Source of the DNA: Panorpa germanica
Lineage: Eukaryota > Arthropoda > Insecta > Mecoptera > Panorpidae
DNA length: 64,000 bases
NCBI GenBank assembly: GCA_963678705.1
Contig: OY783219.1
Span: forward strand, 11,408,001-11,472,000
Direction of reading: 5' to 3'
Position numbers and translations under genes: made by a program
In this document: positions 36,915 to 49,528 of the stretch, in pieces
Layout of the letters: the number at the start of each line of letters is the position of its first letter
Position numbering within the stretch: position 1 is the first letter of the stretch
The notes under the pieces: generated by a model
The model's database searches: none
Seen by the model: the letters and a program-made list of their open reading frames with translations, nothing else
What the model was told of the DNA's origin: nothing

Positions 36915-39900
36915 TCAAAGCTTATCTCCGTCCCCTTCGCCACCATACATTGAACTCCTGGTTGACAGAAGCCCGCCTTGATTAACATTTTTTATAGACC
37001 CTAATACGTCCATCAAAATACTTTCATTGTCCATTAAATGAAGTTCATTAGCACCTTGTTGAGCACTTATAGATCTAGCTATTTGTTGGATTTGTCTTTG
37101 TCGTCTTTCCTTTTCTCTTGATAATTTTAATTTTTTGAATTCGTCATCTGTACTATCTGACCCGTCACTTTCCAAACTTATAGTGTCCTCTTCAGGTAAA
37201 CCTGTATTGATTGCTTTTATTAATTTTTAATATATATATAGTAAGGTTTAGTGCAGTGTATCTTATACAGCAAAAGAATCCATTAAATATGTGTTGTATA
37301 TTTAAAATGCTTATACATTTTTATTTCATGTTTTACCAGCCATTCATAAGCCATTCCAAAACTTATAAAGTAAAAGCTCCTCTGTGGTGGTTGTATAAAA
37401 TGGATTAATATTACCTCCTATTATAAAACTACCTGCTGCACTTGGAGTTGGGCCACCACTATCATACCGCTCTCTTGGCAAGGCAGCTGCTGATTTTGAA
37501 GGACTCAATGGTTGTAGAGGTCCTAAATGTGTTGGTACTGGAGCAGAAGAACTAAGCAGAGCTTCAACCCCACCACGGGGAAACAGAGGAACAGTGTTTT
37601 GACCTGAGAAAAATGATAATATCTATTAAGTTTTTAATAGAAGAATATTAATAGCTGTAACTCTACTTCATAAATTAGTGTAGTAGATTCACAATTAATT
37701 GTTGTGTTTGTTTGAGTTTGTGTTTATATGTGATGTTCTGTTGATGTTTAACAAGAATGTCGTAGACAGAGATGTGCGTTTTTCAAATGCATATACTCAA
37801 AATGCAAATACAAAATAGCAAATACCTATTTTCTATTTTGTATTTAAATATCTTTTAAGAGTATACAATTTTATATTTTATTTGAAAATTTTGTTAATAA
37901 AAAAGGGTTAATCAGTAAATATTATTTTTTGAATATAAACTTAAAACCCCATTAACATTAGCACCATCTATGATCTAAAAGTATCTGCACAATTGTCTTA
38001 TTAATTCTAATTTAAACTGGTAGATGTGCCTATTATTTTATTATCTTTCCTGTTACCGCCACCATAAGACATTTGATATTCGTTTACCTAAATTTGTTTA
38101 TCATATTTTCTAGTTCATTATTTGTTTTACTACAAGACAATCGCTCCACTTCCTTCCTGAAATATATATATACATAAAAATATATTATTTTACCTACTAA
38201 CCTTAACACTAGTTCGCTTTAATCCCTAAACTACCCCAACTACAAAATAAAAATAATTCCTGTTAAAACTATCTGCCTATACTTAAGTTATCCATTATCA
38301 ACGAACAACACTGTATTACAAATATGGAGATTACAAATACGTTCTAAAAATTTAGTAGAATATAAATAACATATATATTTTATGCAAATTCTTATAATTA
38401 TTAAAAAAAATAATATTTATATTAGTAACATAAAGAGTATTCTATTTTCTCAAAAGTATTTTTAAAATACGTATTTGGTATTTTGTATTTAAATACTAAC
38501 ATGAAATTTATTTTTTATTTTGTATTTGAAATAGGAAAAGAACGAGAGGTATTTGCATTTTGTATTTAAATGCTTTTGAAAAGCATTTGTGCACATCTCT
38601 GGTCATAGACATATGTTGTGTTCAGTAGGTAAATAAAATATTTTAACTACCTATTTCAGAATGGGTCCTATTGTAATCATGATTTCCAGAATTTGGTACT
38701 GGGACAGGATCACTAGGCGGTGGTGGTCCTATAGTATCTGGGAATAAATCTTTCATATTTGGTCGTAACGTATCATTTCTATTAGCCATAGATGTGATAG
38801 TTAATTGTTCATCAACTTCTTCAATAATTTGATCAGCTATTCGCATGCTTCCACCTCCTACAAATTTGCCTTGCATACTTGCTGTACTGGCTGATCCAGG
38901 AAGCCTTGTTAATACTGTTCCTGTAATAAATATAGATTTAGTAAATATTTAATGTTGTAAACGTTGTAGATTGTTGGAATTTATATATTTTACCATCGGT
39001 TTGAGAGCCTGCTGTGCCAGGACGATCTTCTCGACTAAATAGACGTTTTAATACTGATGTAACTGAATTTACACGTGGAATTGAACCTCCTGTGCTTAAA
39101 ATTGAGCTTTGTGAACCTCCAGACATGTGTCTTTCGTGATTACTTCTTATTGAACCTCGTTTTACACTCCCTGCGGTAAAATGTATGCCACTCATTGCAT
39201 CTTCATTAGCGTCCTGTTAAAATGAAATACTTTTATGAATAATTTAATTTTGAGATTGAATAAAATTTATTTAACAAAAAAATGAATTATATATGTGTCT
39301 TTTATAATATTAAATGTTTTAATAAGAGTAGTTCTTAAAATATAACCAGAAGGCATGTATAAAAGAATGGCCTTGAACATCAAGGTTTCAGATTAGGCAA
39401 TTTGTTCCAAGAATTAATTATTTTACGATTACATCAGCAAAATTTTTTTCTATTAAAAAAATTTATAATGGCTTAATGGGTTGGATGATTTAAATCCATA
39501 GTAATTCTCAGTAATTCAGTAACATTTTATATTGGTTGGAATAAATGATTTATGTTGTAGGACTACTATCAATAAAATCTTTTGGCGTATGTTTTATTTT
39601 TATTGTAAATATATTATGTGTCGAAAGCATAAAAACTAGCCTTTCAATAAAAATAAACGATAAAACTTTGACCAATTATTCTATAACAATTATATATGGT
39701 AGTACCGATCGCTGGGCCTCTAGGCATAAATTACCAAGAAACTATTAAAATTTAAATTAAATATAATATTAATAATTAATATACAATATATTTATTTGTG
39801 GCGCGAGCCTTAGACACGTTGGTCAACTTGTAACATCTAAGTTGTCTAATTATTATATTAAGATAAGCTTATAGAGAGATATTATAAGGGAGAGCATATG

Positions 39901-42900
39901 TACATAAAAAATTCAAACAATGTATTTTTAACTGAAAGTTAATCTATGAAAAACAACTTTTGAAATTGAATAGTTTTCTATTTGTTTTACTGGTTTATGT
40001 ACCCTTAATGGTTATATTGATTTCCCAAAAAATGCAAAAAGCTGTAGCAGAAGAAATAAAATTAATGTTTCTTGTTTACTTTTTCTGTCCAATTCTTCAA
40101 TAGGCAGTTAAACTACGTTATGACATTAGCTTCATTTTTTTTTGTTTTGTTAAAGAGCATTTTCCTTGGTTAAGCTACAGTTATGTTTGACTTGAACCAA
40201 AATCAGTACTGAGAAACAGAAATATCAACGATGGAGTTTATAATAAACCATATAGTTAACTGACTATTGAAATATCGACCATCAGTTCAGTAATTATATG
40301 TATTTATAAGTATGTTGTATAATAACAAAATATATACAAATCCCAATAAAACCAAAATGTAAATATAATTAAATAAATAAGTTTGCATAATAATAAGTTT
40401 TGAGCATATGTAATTTTCTTTACATAAATAAAAAGGAAACTTTATGTATAACAAGTTCAATTATTTAATAAAAAACAAAAAGAATTAGCATTGTGACATA
40501 TTACCGTTCTTAACCTATAATCATACTAAACCATTTGACAAAGCAACAGATGTATTAATAAGCTGTGCGCATTTTTCCAACACCTGCACTGAAGAGTGAC
40601 AACCAATTATATTAACTACAAAGCATTGATTTAAAGCAAAAAAATCGCGTTTTAATAATTTTCTTTAACACGGACATTAGCCCACCGTCTAATCAAAATT
40701 TAAATCATATTTATAAATTATAATTTCTAGTTAATGTTTGTCGTTTTAAAATATCCGTGAATCAAAAGCACTAAGGCATCACACAATTAAATTAAAAAAT
40801 AAGCAACTAAAATATACTAAATCGATATATTAAGCATAACTTTATTTATTTTGGCAACAATATAAAAAAGTTTAGCGTTGTAACTACACAGTAAACATTT
40901 TGGAGTCACTTTGCCATCATATTGAAGATGCGTATGATTTTTTTTGTCATGTTCATTTACAGTTCAGTTTCATATTTAGTTCATATGAAATGTATATTTT
41001 ATGGATTACAAATGGCGAAACCACTCCATCTGTCGCAATACAAATGAAGATAAAGTTGATGCGAACTATAATTGAAGTGCAATAGTGATAGAAACGTCAC
41101 AAAAAGGGACACTTCATCAAATTGTTTACTGGTTACCTTTTAAATTCTATAAAAGGTATATATATATATATATTCATAAAGTTGATTATCAGAACATCTA
41201 ATGCGCTTCTATTTCTTAATTAGTCACAATATTGATGATATTCCCGCTAAACACAGTTGTCTACATATAAGATTTTTTTAACATAACAAAGTTTACGTTC
41301 TGCAAAAATTTTTTTTTAGGTTAATATAGTGTCAGATTATATAACAAAAGTTATTTTCGACATAAATTTATGTTTCCCGACGCTTTTTATGCCAAATTAT
41401 ATAATGTTATATATAGAGATTTTTAATTTATGTAATGTCAATGTACCAAAACTATATTAAACTTCGGTAAATAATAACATGTAACGTTAGGTAAAAAATG
41501 TTATGTTATATAATACTTGTATTTATGTCTTGTGTTTAACAGGTTAGTAGTTACAATAATGGAATAATTAAAGGAAGATCAACCCGGGAACACTGAAGTG
41601 ACAATATTCTACAAAAATATATAATAATAATATTCTATACACAAGCTCTTCCGTCTATTGCTATTCCCGTTCCGTTCAGTAACCGATTTTTTTTACTAGA
41701 ATCATAAAATAATCCTCTTTCGGAATAATGTAATACAAGATATTCTTTTCTTGAATTACTATAATCTTAAGAAAACCTTTTAAAGGATTATAAAATATCC
41801 TTAGAAAAAAAAATGATTTTTTGGAAAATTTAGCTCTTTTTAGATATTAAATAATATTACAAGAATATTACTTGTACAAGTAAAAAGTTACATGTATTTA
41901 AGGTAATATTCATGTTTTGTGTTTAGCGGATATATAAGGTACAATCAGGTTCGGATTAACCAATAGACAAATAAGAGTAATGTGTAAGACCCGGATTCAA
42001 TAGGAAAATTACGACTAAATATAATTAATTTCATGTTAACGTTAAAATTTTTAGATACAATTGGGGATTCTAAATAGAATTTAAAAACAAAACCAGACGG
42101 ATATTACAATAGAGATTCAATAAAATTAGTTCAGTAATAATTTATTTGTGGCAAAAAATCATGGCGATTACTGAAATCGGATTTCTAGTTAAAATTATCT
42201 TTATAGAGATTAATTATCTACCGCAAGATGTTTTATCGTTAATGGTTTCCGAAATAACAGGAAATAATTTAAACTTTATATCAAATAGTGACATATTAAT
42301 TTAAAACATTTAGCAATAGTTAATAAAATTGGTTTTGAAAATCACTAATTAGTGGTGTTAAAAGAAAACATTTGGTGTTTAAACAGTATAACATTAATCA
42401 TGCAATCCTGTCACCAGAAACATAAGAAATAATGCACACAAATAATAATACCTCTGCTGCAGAATCTGGAAATTTGTAACTCACAGTATGGTTGTCCAAT
42501 TCATCAAGCCTTATACCAGATGGCGCAACTGTAACCATTTCAGACTCGTTTTTAGGTATTTCAATGTTGGCAGTAGATGGTTCAGGATGTTGCTCCCTAA
42601 ATTGTTCAGCAGCAACAGTATACGGTAACTCAGCAGGAAACACTTGATCCCAATATTGATCCCTGATCAATTCGGGGTGATCATGATGCATTTCATCAAC
42701 AATCATATAAGCTACTTGCAAATTACGATCAACAATCCAATTCACTTCAAAATCATCATCATCTTCTCCAAACGGATTAATTAACGATTCCGCCACTTTT
42801 AACCATCCCATATAGAAGAAGAATTGAAGGGTTGTGAATAAAGGGAAGTATTGATCGATTTGGTTGATAACTCCAGCTACTTTTGAATCGTCTACGTATT

Positions 42901-45900
42901 GTCTACCCATAACTGAGGTTATAAAATATGAATACACAGCTAAGGTGACCACTTGAGTGTATACTAAAGGCACGCTTATGGTATCATAACTTATTAATAA
43001 ACCACATTGACCTCTGAACTTATTCAGTTCATCAATGACTGTCTTCACAGCGAAATCATCACGAATTCGTCCCTCCTTTCTTGCTCTTGTGACAATACTT
43101 GCTGCCCAAACTATTGGCAGCCAGTGTTTTGAATGTCTTGGGAATTTATTATTGAGATCTTGCATTATGACACGTTCATTTTCTAAGAGAAGACCGGCTT
43201 CTACTAGATGTTCTAATGTTGGAAAACGTTTCTTAACTCTAGGTGAGATCATCGTCAGAACCATTGTTAAACAAAGACACACGTATCGCATTATTGTACG
43301 ACGCATTAATCTACCTCGTTCATCCTGAAATTAGAGAAATTATTATTGTTCCACAAAATTAAAGGAGTGTGCCTGGCATATACTCTGTCGGCTAATCTTT
43401 ATAGGTTGCGTTCCACAAAGCGTTCACAACATCCAAAATATTATTTCAACAATTAATGACGTCATCATTAATTTCGATCACGCCAAGCTCACAACGATCC
43501 ACCTGAAGAGTTGGGTCGTAGTGGTCGTTGTTGATCATTTCGACGCAATGTTTAAACATAACACAAAACTTAAAGATGACGATGACAGATGTTAAATAAG
43601 CTTAATAAAATTAATTTTAATTCATATTTAACAGCCATTTATACATTTTTTCTCATACCATAACCTAACTTAATAAATAAACAATGTTCATTATCATTTA
43701 GAATATATTTCTTTTATGAAAAATTAATTTTGTTTGTAGATATAGCTTTTATTACAGAGCTATTTAATCAACTATCGCAATCCTTATTTTTTCAACGCTC
43801 AAAACCACTCAAAACGTTCCATAATCCATTCCACTTGAGTGTATGCTTGCAACGCTCGCAAGCAAGTGGAACGGTAAAACTGTGGTCGTGAGCGTGATTG
43901 TTGTGAACGCTTAGTGGAACGCACCCATAGTGTCAATACACATACTCCATAGTAGAACGAAAGCATGCTAATATCGAGCAAATGCCATCTACGAGCATGT
44001 GTTAGAAATACTCATTCTTCTTTAAGTATGCCACTGAATTACAAGGCAATTTAAGGGGAGTACTCTTTAGCATGCTTGAACGTGTTTTCGTATTAGCATG
44101 TTAATACTGAATACTGCACCAATCATATTATCCTATCATCATCTCACATTTCTATTAATAAACGAGTTCCTTTCTTTCTCGCGTCACAACAAGTTTTTTG
44201 TTGAGTTTATTTCGCAGAAAACTGTCCTTTATAAAACGTTGATCTATTGGTATAGTATACAGTGGTGTATTGATAAACATTAAAATAGAAACCTCCTATC
44301 ATGATAAAGTGTGTTAAAGCGAAACTACTCTAATACACTCTACTGAAAAAGTCTTATCAGTCTCATGTCGGACGTGTTGAAGTTATTGATAAAGTTAAAA
44401 AACAATTAGTGTTCTCTCTCTTTATAATTTCAATAAAGATGTTCTTAATTATTATTCTAGTCATTTTTACAGTATTATCAATTCTAAATTTATTATGCTT
44501 ATGCATCAATAGGACGTATTATATTCCAGTGTGAGATCACCGTTAAACATTTCAGCTTTGAGATAAATGAACTATTTATTCATTTAGATCTGTATTTTTA
44601 ATATTTTAGATTATATTTAATAATAAGTTATATATAGGATAAGTTATAAATTATATGTGCTATATATAATATAATAATATAAGAATTCAAGGTAAAAACT
44701 GCACCTTCTAACCATGGTCTTGTTTTCAATTGAATTATTTAACAATTTGTTTGCAGAAATTGTCATATGAGACAAGCAAATAAAAGCAAATTTGTTATCT
44801 ACGTAACATGACACATGAAAGATTTATTGCTTTATACAGAAATAAAATTCTTGACACTCCTATCTTGTACCGGATTACATAACAATTACACTTATATAAT
44901 TAATATCTGTTATAGAATATATATAAGATGCATATATTCATTGTTATTAATGGGCTTGTTAACTTATCTTTTGGGGGTTGTTTTTTAAAATTTCTGATGG
45001 AAATATAGGTCAATATACGTATGCTAGCGTTTTTATTTGTTAAAATTTTACAAAGTTAACGAAAATATAGCTATTTAAACTTTTAATTTCAATTTTGCCG
45101 CTTTTGTTACTTCTGCGTATGACGTCACAGATGTAATAAGCAATCGAGATTTTTTTTTTTCGGCAATCATAATATAAAACTTGATGGGATATAAGACTCC
45201 AGGTGTTAGTAATCACACACACACACACTCGTATGCTTCTCTGTTGAATAAAAGACAAGTGATAAATCACCGGACGTGACGTTTCATGCAGTGGCGAGTT
45301 ATTGCAAAAAATAATTGGACATTTGAGGTCCTGAAAGCAAACTTTATAAATATAAGGTACAGTTTTATAGAAATTAAATCATGGTTCACAAGCCCACAAT
45401 ATCAGCTCCGTTACTAAAACAGGTATGTATGTAAATAACAGAGACTTCAAAAGAAAATAATCTTATTCGTTTCTGTTTATGTCAAAAAAAGATTTATTGT
45501 TTTTATTCTTTATTAGAAAAACTGTTTTTAACAAGATTCATACGTTTAGGAACTTCCAACTCAATAAATTGTGATCTATAATCCATAAACTTCTTCCAAT
45601 TTAATATAAATCGAAATGTTTTTTATTTTAAGGGTTCCCAAAAATATCTATTATTAGGGTGTCCCCACACGGGTCGACTGATTGCAAACCGATCTGCCCG
45701 AACCAAATGAGAATGGAACTGTGTTGTTAGTAAGAGAACGCACGTGTATACGAGTGAGAGAAAACACACGGCACGAACGAAACTAAACTGGTTTTGAGCG
45801 ACTATGTTTTTCGGTCGCAGTGCATGCTTGGTTGCATGCTTTTGATGGTGACATGATGAGCAGAGATGTGCACAAATACTATTCAAAAGTATTTAAATAC

Positions 45901-48900
45901 ATACATATATACAAATACGACACAATAACATCCCCTATTACGCTATTGTTAAAAATTCTATAGAGTCACGAAACACGGCTCGTCTATTTTGCAATCACGA
46001 CACGTGTGCGGAGGGCCTTCCCAGTAAACAATTTGGTGAAGTGTCCTATTTGGTGAAGTTCGAGTCACTCGTACAATTCTATTCTAACGCTTTACAAGTT
46101 CTCTACCTGTCACAGATTTTGTGTTAGTTTTTCATAATAATATTCTTTCTTTTTCCAACATCATTCATTAAGTATTTCTGTTTCTTTCCCACATGGGTAT
46201 ATTTTTATTATCCGGTCATAAATCATAAACCTACTCCGCTTTTAATTCAGCAGTGAACCGTCGTTGCAATGTCTGTAGCTCATAAAAAGGACCTTTCCTT
46301 TGAACGACTGAATAGAAAACGAACACGTTCCAGACAAAAAATTCATGATATGTAATAAAAATTAAGTAGAATTTACTCCAAAATGTTTACTGGGTTATAT
46401 TACACATATAATAATACGTCATATATTTTTCATATGTTAAATTAATACTGAATAAATGATTTTATATATATTCTGTTAGAGCAAATATGTCACACGCAAA
46501 CACGCAGATAGTGGCATAAAAATCGCAACGATTTCTTACAGTGCGTTCGACAATTTTACTTAAATTCGTCTAAAATACAAAGAGGTCATTCATATAACAG
46601 CAGTCTGTGGTTAATCACATGATCACGTTTAACAAAAAACAAACATGACATTGATCAATGTGAGTTCAATTAAAATATTCATCGGCATGTTCAATAATTA
46701 ACATATGATTTAATTACTATTATGGTAATTAAATATACAGAGTGTCCAGCAAAAGTGAAAAATTATCAAAATATAAAATAAATAACATTTCAACATACCT
46801 GACCATGGACATTTGCGCTGACGAACACGGCGATAGGATCTGGCCAAGGAATACTTACGTACTGGTTCCACCACCTCGTCATCACGATGGAAACGTAAAA
46901 ACCAAGTACGAAGGATAATGGAATTAAATCTGTATATGTTGCGCAATATTGAACGATCATTGCGAAAATCCTGTAAGAAAAATAAGAGTCAATGAATCAA
47001 ATCACTATCTATTGTCACTTTAGGCCTGGCACACTATACAAGCGTATTTAAACAACGGAGAATTCGGACGTAAATCAGCGACTTGGTTGAGCGGCTAGAA
47101 GTCCTGTGTTATTTGCATGTGTTGTTTCACAATGCATACATACCACGTACCGATACGACAGTACGTCAAGTCAAACTTGTGTGCTGTAAAGTGTATTGGA
47201 GTTGTTTTGCACTAACACAATATATCATGAGAGCAAACTGTTATTTTAATTTTTATCAATATACCTCTGTTCCCTTCCAGTCTGAGCCGGCTGATGGCAT
47301 TTACAAGGTAGCGATAGGTTTTAGCGTTGTAGTATGTATACGGTTCGTTAAAATTCGGACGGCTTTATCGCTTGAAGTTCACGAGTTCATTACATTTACA
47401 GGGTTCGGATAGGTAAAGCATAGTAGCGCGTGTACGTCCGGTCTTAATTCGCTTAAATACGCTTGCAGTGTGCGACAGGCTTTACTCTCTACCAATAGAC
47501 TATGGATAAAATGGATAAATATGTAAAGGGTTTTTCAACAAAAACTTTGCTTTTACAAGATATATCTGATATTTGACATATCAGTAGTAGATGCTTTTTC
47601 AATTGTTACAATGAATTCAATTTCGCTCTGTAGTGGATCTGTAAAAGTTACATTTCGTAAAATTCGTGATATTTTCGGTCAACAAAATCCTCCTTCTGAG
47701 ATCGCTATTAAGAATTTGGTCGATAAATTTGAGTCGAAAGCTCGGTACATAATGTGCCGACACTAATGCGTGTTCTACCGAGTTGTTAAATTGAATACTC
47801 GCAACCGTGAACCACAGTGTTGAAGAAGATCCATATTTGCCAATTTCTCAACGTTCTCAACAATTGGGGTTATCCACAACGACCACATGATGAATTTGGC
47901 GTAAGGATTGGCTTTGAAGCCTTCCAAGATGCAACTGGTGCAAGAATTGAAGCTGACCAAAACAAACAAAATTACCGTATTTGGGCTTCTGAAAATCCAA
48001 GAGAGATTGTTCAGAAGCCTTTGCATGCTGAACGTGTCACTGTATGGTGCGCTATGTGGTTTGGAGGCGTGATTGGGCTGTTTCTTCGAAGATGCGACTG
48101 TAAACGCGGTTACGGTCAATGGATTACGCTATCGAAAGATGTTAACAATTCAATTTTGGCCTATTATTGATGATATGGATATCATTGACATGTGGTTTCA
48201 ACATGACGGTGCTACAAGTTACACAGCCAACGAAACAATGAATTTATTGCAAACCAAATTTCCCGATCGCATAATTTTACGAAATTCTACTATCAAGTGG
48301 CCCGATCATGTGATTTAACACGAAGACAGAGTCTATACGGAGCCAATCGAATCGACTGCAGCCTTAACCCGCCATTTTGCCAAAAAGTGATTGAAAATTT
48401 TGATAAAAGAATCGACCACTATCAGCGTGATCGGGTGGACATTATTCGATATCATTTTTCATTTATAATTGCCAAACCTTACTTTTTCTAATACAATAAA
48501 AATTTGAATCATCTTCATTTAAATTCCTTGTTTTATTTTGTTTAAAAAAACAAAGTTCTTGTTGAAAAATCTGATATATGTACAACTAAAGGGTGCCCTT
48601 TTCTACACTTTCTTGTTTCCGAGAACGACAAATTTAAAAATAAATTTCGAAAATATTAAGATATATATAAAAAAACAAAAATATTATTGTCTTATTGTAC
48701 AAATTATGAAGAAAAGATGTAAAACTTTAAAAATTGTACACAAGAAATAATACACTGTCCTTATAAAAAATGAAGTGGCTACTTCAAAAATATTTTACTG
48801 CTCTGAAATAGTACGTATCCAAATGATTTAGTTTTACAGTACGGCTGACTTTTACAGTATAAAATAATACATATTTTTTATAATATTACTTATGATTAAA

Positions 48901-49528
48901 TTTAAAAAAGAATGGAGAAATAAATGTATTTCAGAAACAGCCATTAAGTATTATTCAAAATAAACAAATTAAAGTTAATGTTTGGTCATGTTTACAATAT
49001 TTTTTATATTAAAATACTGTATTTACAGCATGAAGCTGGCAATCATATGCTAGAGATGCCAATAAGCCGATGTAAATAATAGCGTATAATAGTTTTAGAC
49101 AGCGATACGGTCTTACCCTTAAAAATCCAAAGATTATGATTTACTCGAAATATTCATGGTTATTTACATAACTCTTCATGAACAGAATACATATCCCGAC
49201 AATATTTATAGTTATTTTATAATCGTTTTTACGTATTATACAAATTACTGATTATTGTAATATTCTTTTTGACAATCGATTTGATAATATGAGGTGTACA
49301 TTTCAAAACCCGGATTATTTTGTGTTGCAAAGTTTTAAAAATATTAAACAATAATAAAAAAAAAATCACAATGGCCTACAACAATAAATATATGAATTTA
49401 TGCAATGTCCTACTTACTGTTTAGCCTCCACATCGAGCACGAATCTGTACAATATATTTAAGATATAATATAATAATAGGAATGATAGTAGATCTAGCCA
49501 CACTAGTTTGTAAATACTGCCTCGCCAT
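36915..49528 (-). CDS. Bestrophin, calcium-activated chloride channel (5' end missing)
   Basis: Minus-strand exons in order: 49528-49418, 46970-46799, 43324-42452, 39213-38994, 38920-38651, 37603-37415, 37201-36915 (TGA 36915-36917); 707 codons with phase kept throughout. The first exon found starts mid-codon at WRGSIYKLVWLDLL (first transmembrane helix). The start exon, expected to code about 24 residues, was not found. Channel hallmarks are present. The neck motif IPLSFVLGF is seen, followed by MTRWWNQY, and VHGQDERGRLMRRT bridges two exons. NPFGEDDDDFE, the Ca2+ clasp, leads into NWIVDRNLQVAYMIVDEMHH. Bestrophins are pentameric plasma-membrane anion channels opened by Ca2+. The C-terminal third (four exons) is Ser/Gly/Pro-rich and poorly conserved, ending with a basic helix (KLSREKERRQRQIQQIARS). 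Introns hold several mobile elements. Confidence 0.93.
37767..38601. mobile_element. 835 bp non-autonomous hAT element in bestrophin intron
   Basis: The termini CAGAGATGTGC and GCACATCTCTG are inverted repeats. The subterminal regions are rich in AAATGC/GCATTTAAATAC-type motifs in both orientations. The flanks are an 8-bp duplication, GTCGTAGA (37759-37766) and GTCATAGA (38602-38609), one mismatch apart. Terminal repeats starting CAG with an 8-bp target duplication define the hAT superfamily. No transposase frame is visible. A detached end of the same family lies at about 45866-45906. Confidence 0.87.
39214..42451. other. 3.2 kb bestrophin intron
   Basis: AT-rich intron between the channel-core exon and the C-terminal tail exons. 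It holds one MITE (41243-41543) and a second MITE-type end near 41930. Elsewhere I see no coding frames or repeats. Confidence 0.6.
41243..41543. mobile_element. MITE with CCCGCTAAACACA termini, copy B
   Basis: Left end CCCGCTAAACACA (41243), right end TGTGTTTAACAGG (to 41543). It has the same terminal repeat as the copy at 36061-36355 but a diverged interior. A further right end, TGTGTTTAGCGGA, sits at about 41919-41931 behind CATGTTT. It probably belongs to a neighbouring copy whose left end may be near 41583 (CCCGGGAACAC). Confidence 0.6.
43404..43927. mobile_element. ~525 bp TIR element in bestrophin intron
   Basis: GGTTGCGTTCCACAAAGCG followed by TTCACAAC (43404-43430) is matched by GTTGTGAACGCTTAGTGGAA followed by CGCACC (to about 43927), a terminal inverted repeat of about 27 bp. 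Subterminal repeats continue inward (GGTCGT/ACGACC-type). No transposase is present; superfamily not determined. Confidence 0.75.
44259..44351 (+). repeat. ~95 bp dispersed repeat, second copy
   Basis: Aligns with 17975-18068 in the zinc-finger gene. It begins ACAGTGGTGTATTGATAAAC directly after TA and ends CTCTACTGAAAAAG. Confidence 0.6.
45292..45398. repeat. Fragment of the GGCTTGTGTC MITE family
   Basis: About 105 bp matching the right end of the elements at 1800-2387 and 50955-51390. It includes AAAAAATAATTGGACATTTG, TTTTATAGAAATTAA and a terminal CACAAGCCCA. The left part is missing. Confidence 0.6.
45650..45906. mobile_element. Mosaic of a TIR-type element end and a hAT end
   Basis: The stretch at about 45655-45860 is less AT-rich. 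It starts AGGGTGTCCCCACACGGG, a typical DNA-transposon end, and runs through GTCGCAGTGCATGCTTGG. It is followed directly by CAGAGATGTGCACAAATAC (45866 on), a terminus of the same hAT family as 37767-38601. The opposite ends are not evident. Confidence 0.5.
47022..47481. mobile_element. ~460 bp MITE with ~40 bp TIR
   Basis: The left end AGGCCTGGCACAC (47022) continues into TACAAGCGTATTTAA. The right end has TTAAATACGCTTGCAGTGTG then CGACAGGCT (to 47481), its reverse complement with a few changes. There is no transposase frame; the 109-codon open frame inside looks like chance. It lies about 45 bp from the mariner-like remnant. Confidence 0.75.
47526..48574 (+). mobile_element. Tc1/mariner-superfamily transposon, decayed
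   Basis: The inverted ends TTTTTCAACAAAAACTTTG (about 47531) and CAAAGTTCTTGTTGAAAAA (48551-48569) are flanked by TA on both sides (47524-47525 and 48575-48576). The total is about 1.05 kb. Plus-strand frames give transposase fragments: helix-turn-helix region with DIFGQQNPPSEIAIKNLVDK, then NYRIWASENPREI and VTVWCAMWFGGVIG. Next come MWFQHDGATSYTANETMNLL, which contains a catalytic Asp in the family's FQQDGATCHTA motif, and RIILRNSTIKWP. The pieces lie in at least three frames. The segment between the HTH and the first catalytic Asp is largely missing, as is most of the C-terminus. A dead copy. Confidence 0.87.
48575..49417. other. Bestrophin intron, AT-rich remainder
   Basis: Between the mariner-like remnant and the bestrophin exon at 49418-49528. 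Nothing recognisable apart from AT-rich sequence. Confidence 0.55.

Noticed and set aside
43035-43328. Plus-strand 97-codon frame
   Set aside because: Opposite strand of the conserved bestrophin core exon.
45215-45232. CA microsatellite
   Set aside because: A run of about eight CA units is ordinary and was not listed as a feature.
47083-47412. Plus-strand 109-codon frame in the bestrophin intron
   Set aside because: Lies entirely inside a terminal-inverted-repeat MITE, shows no family motif and has no splice context.
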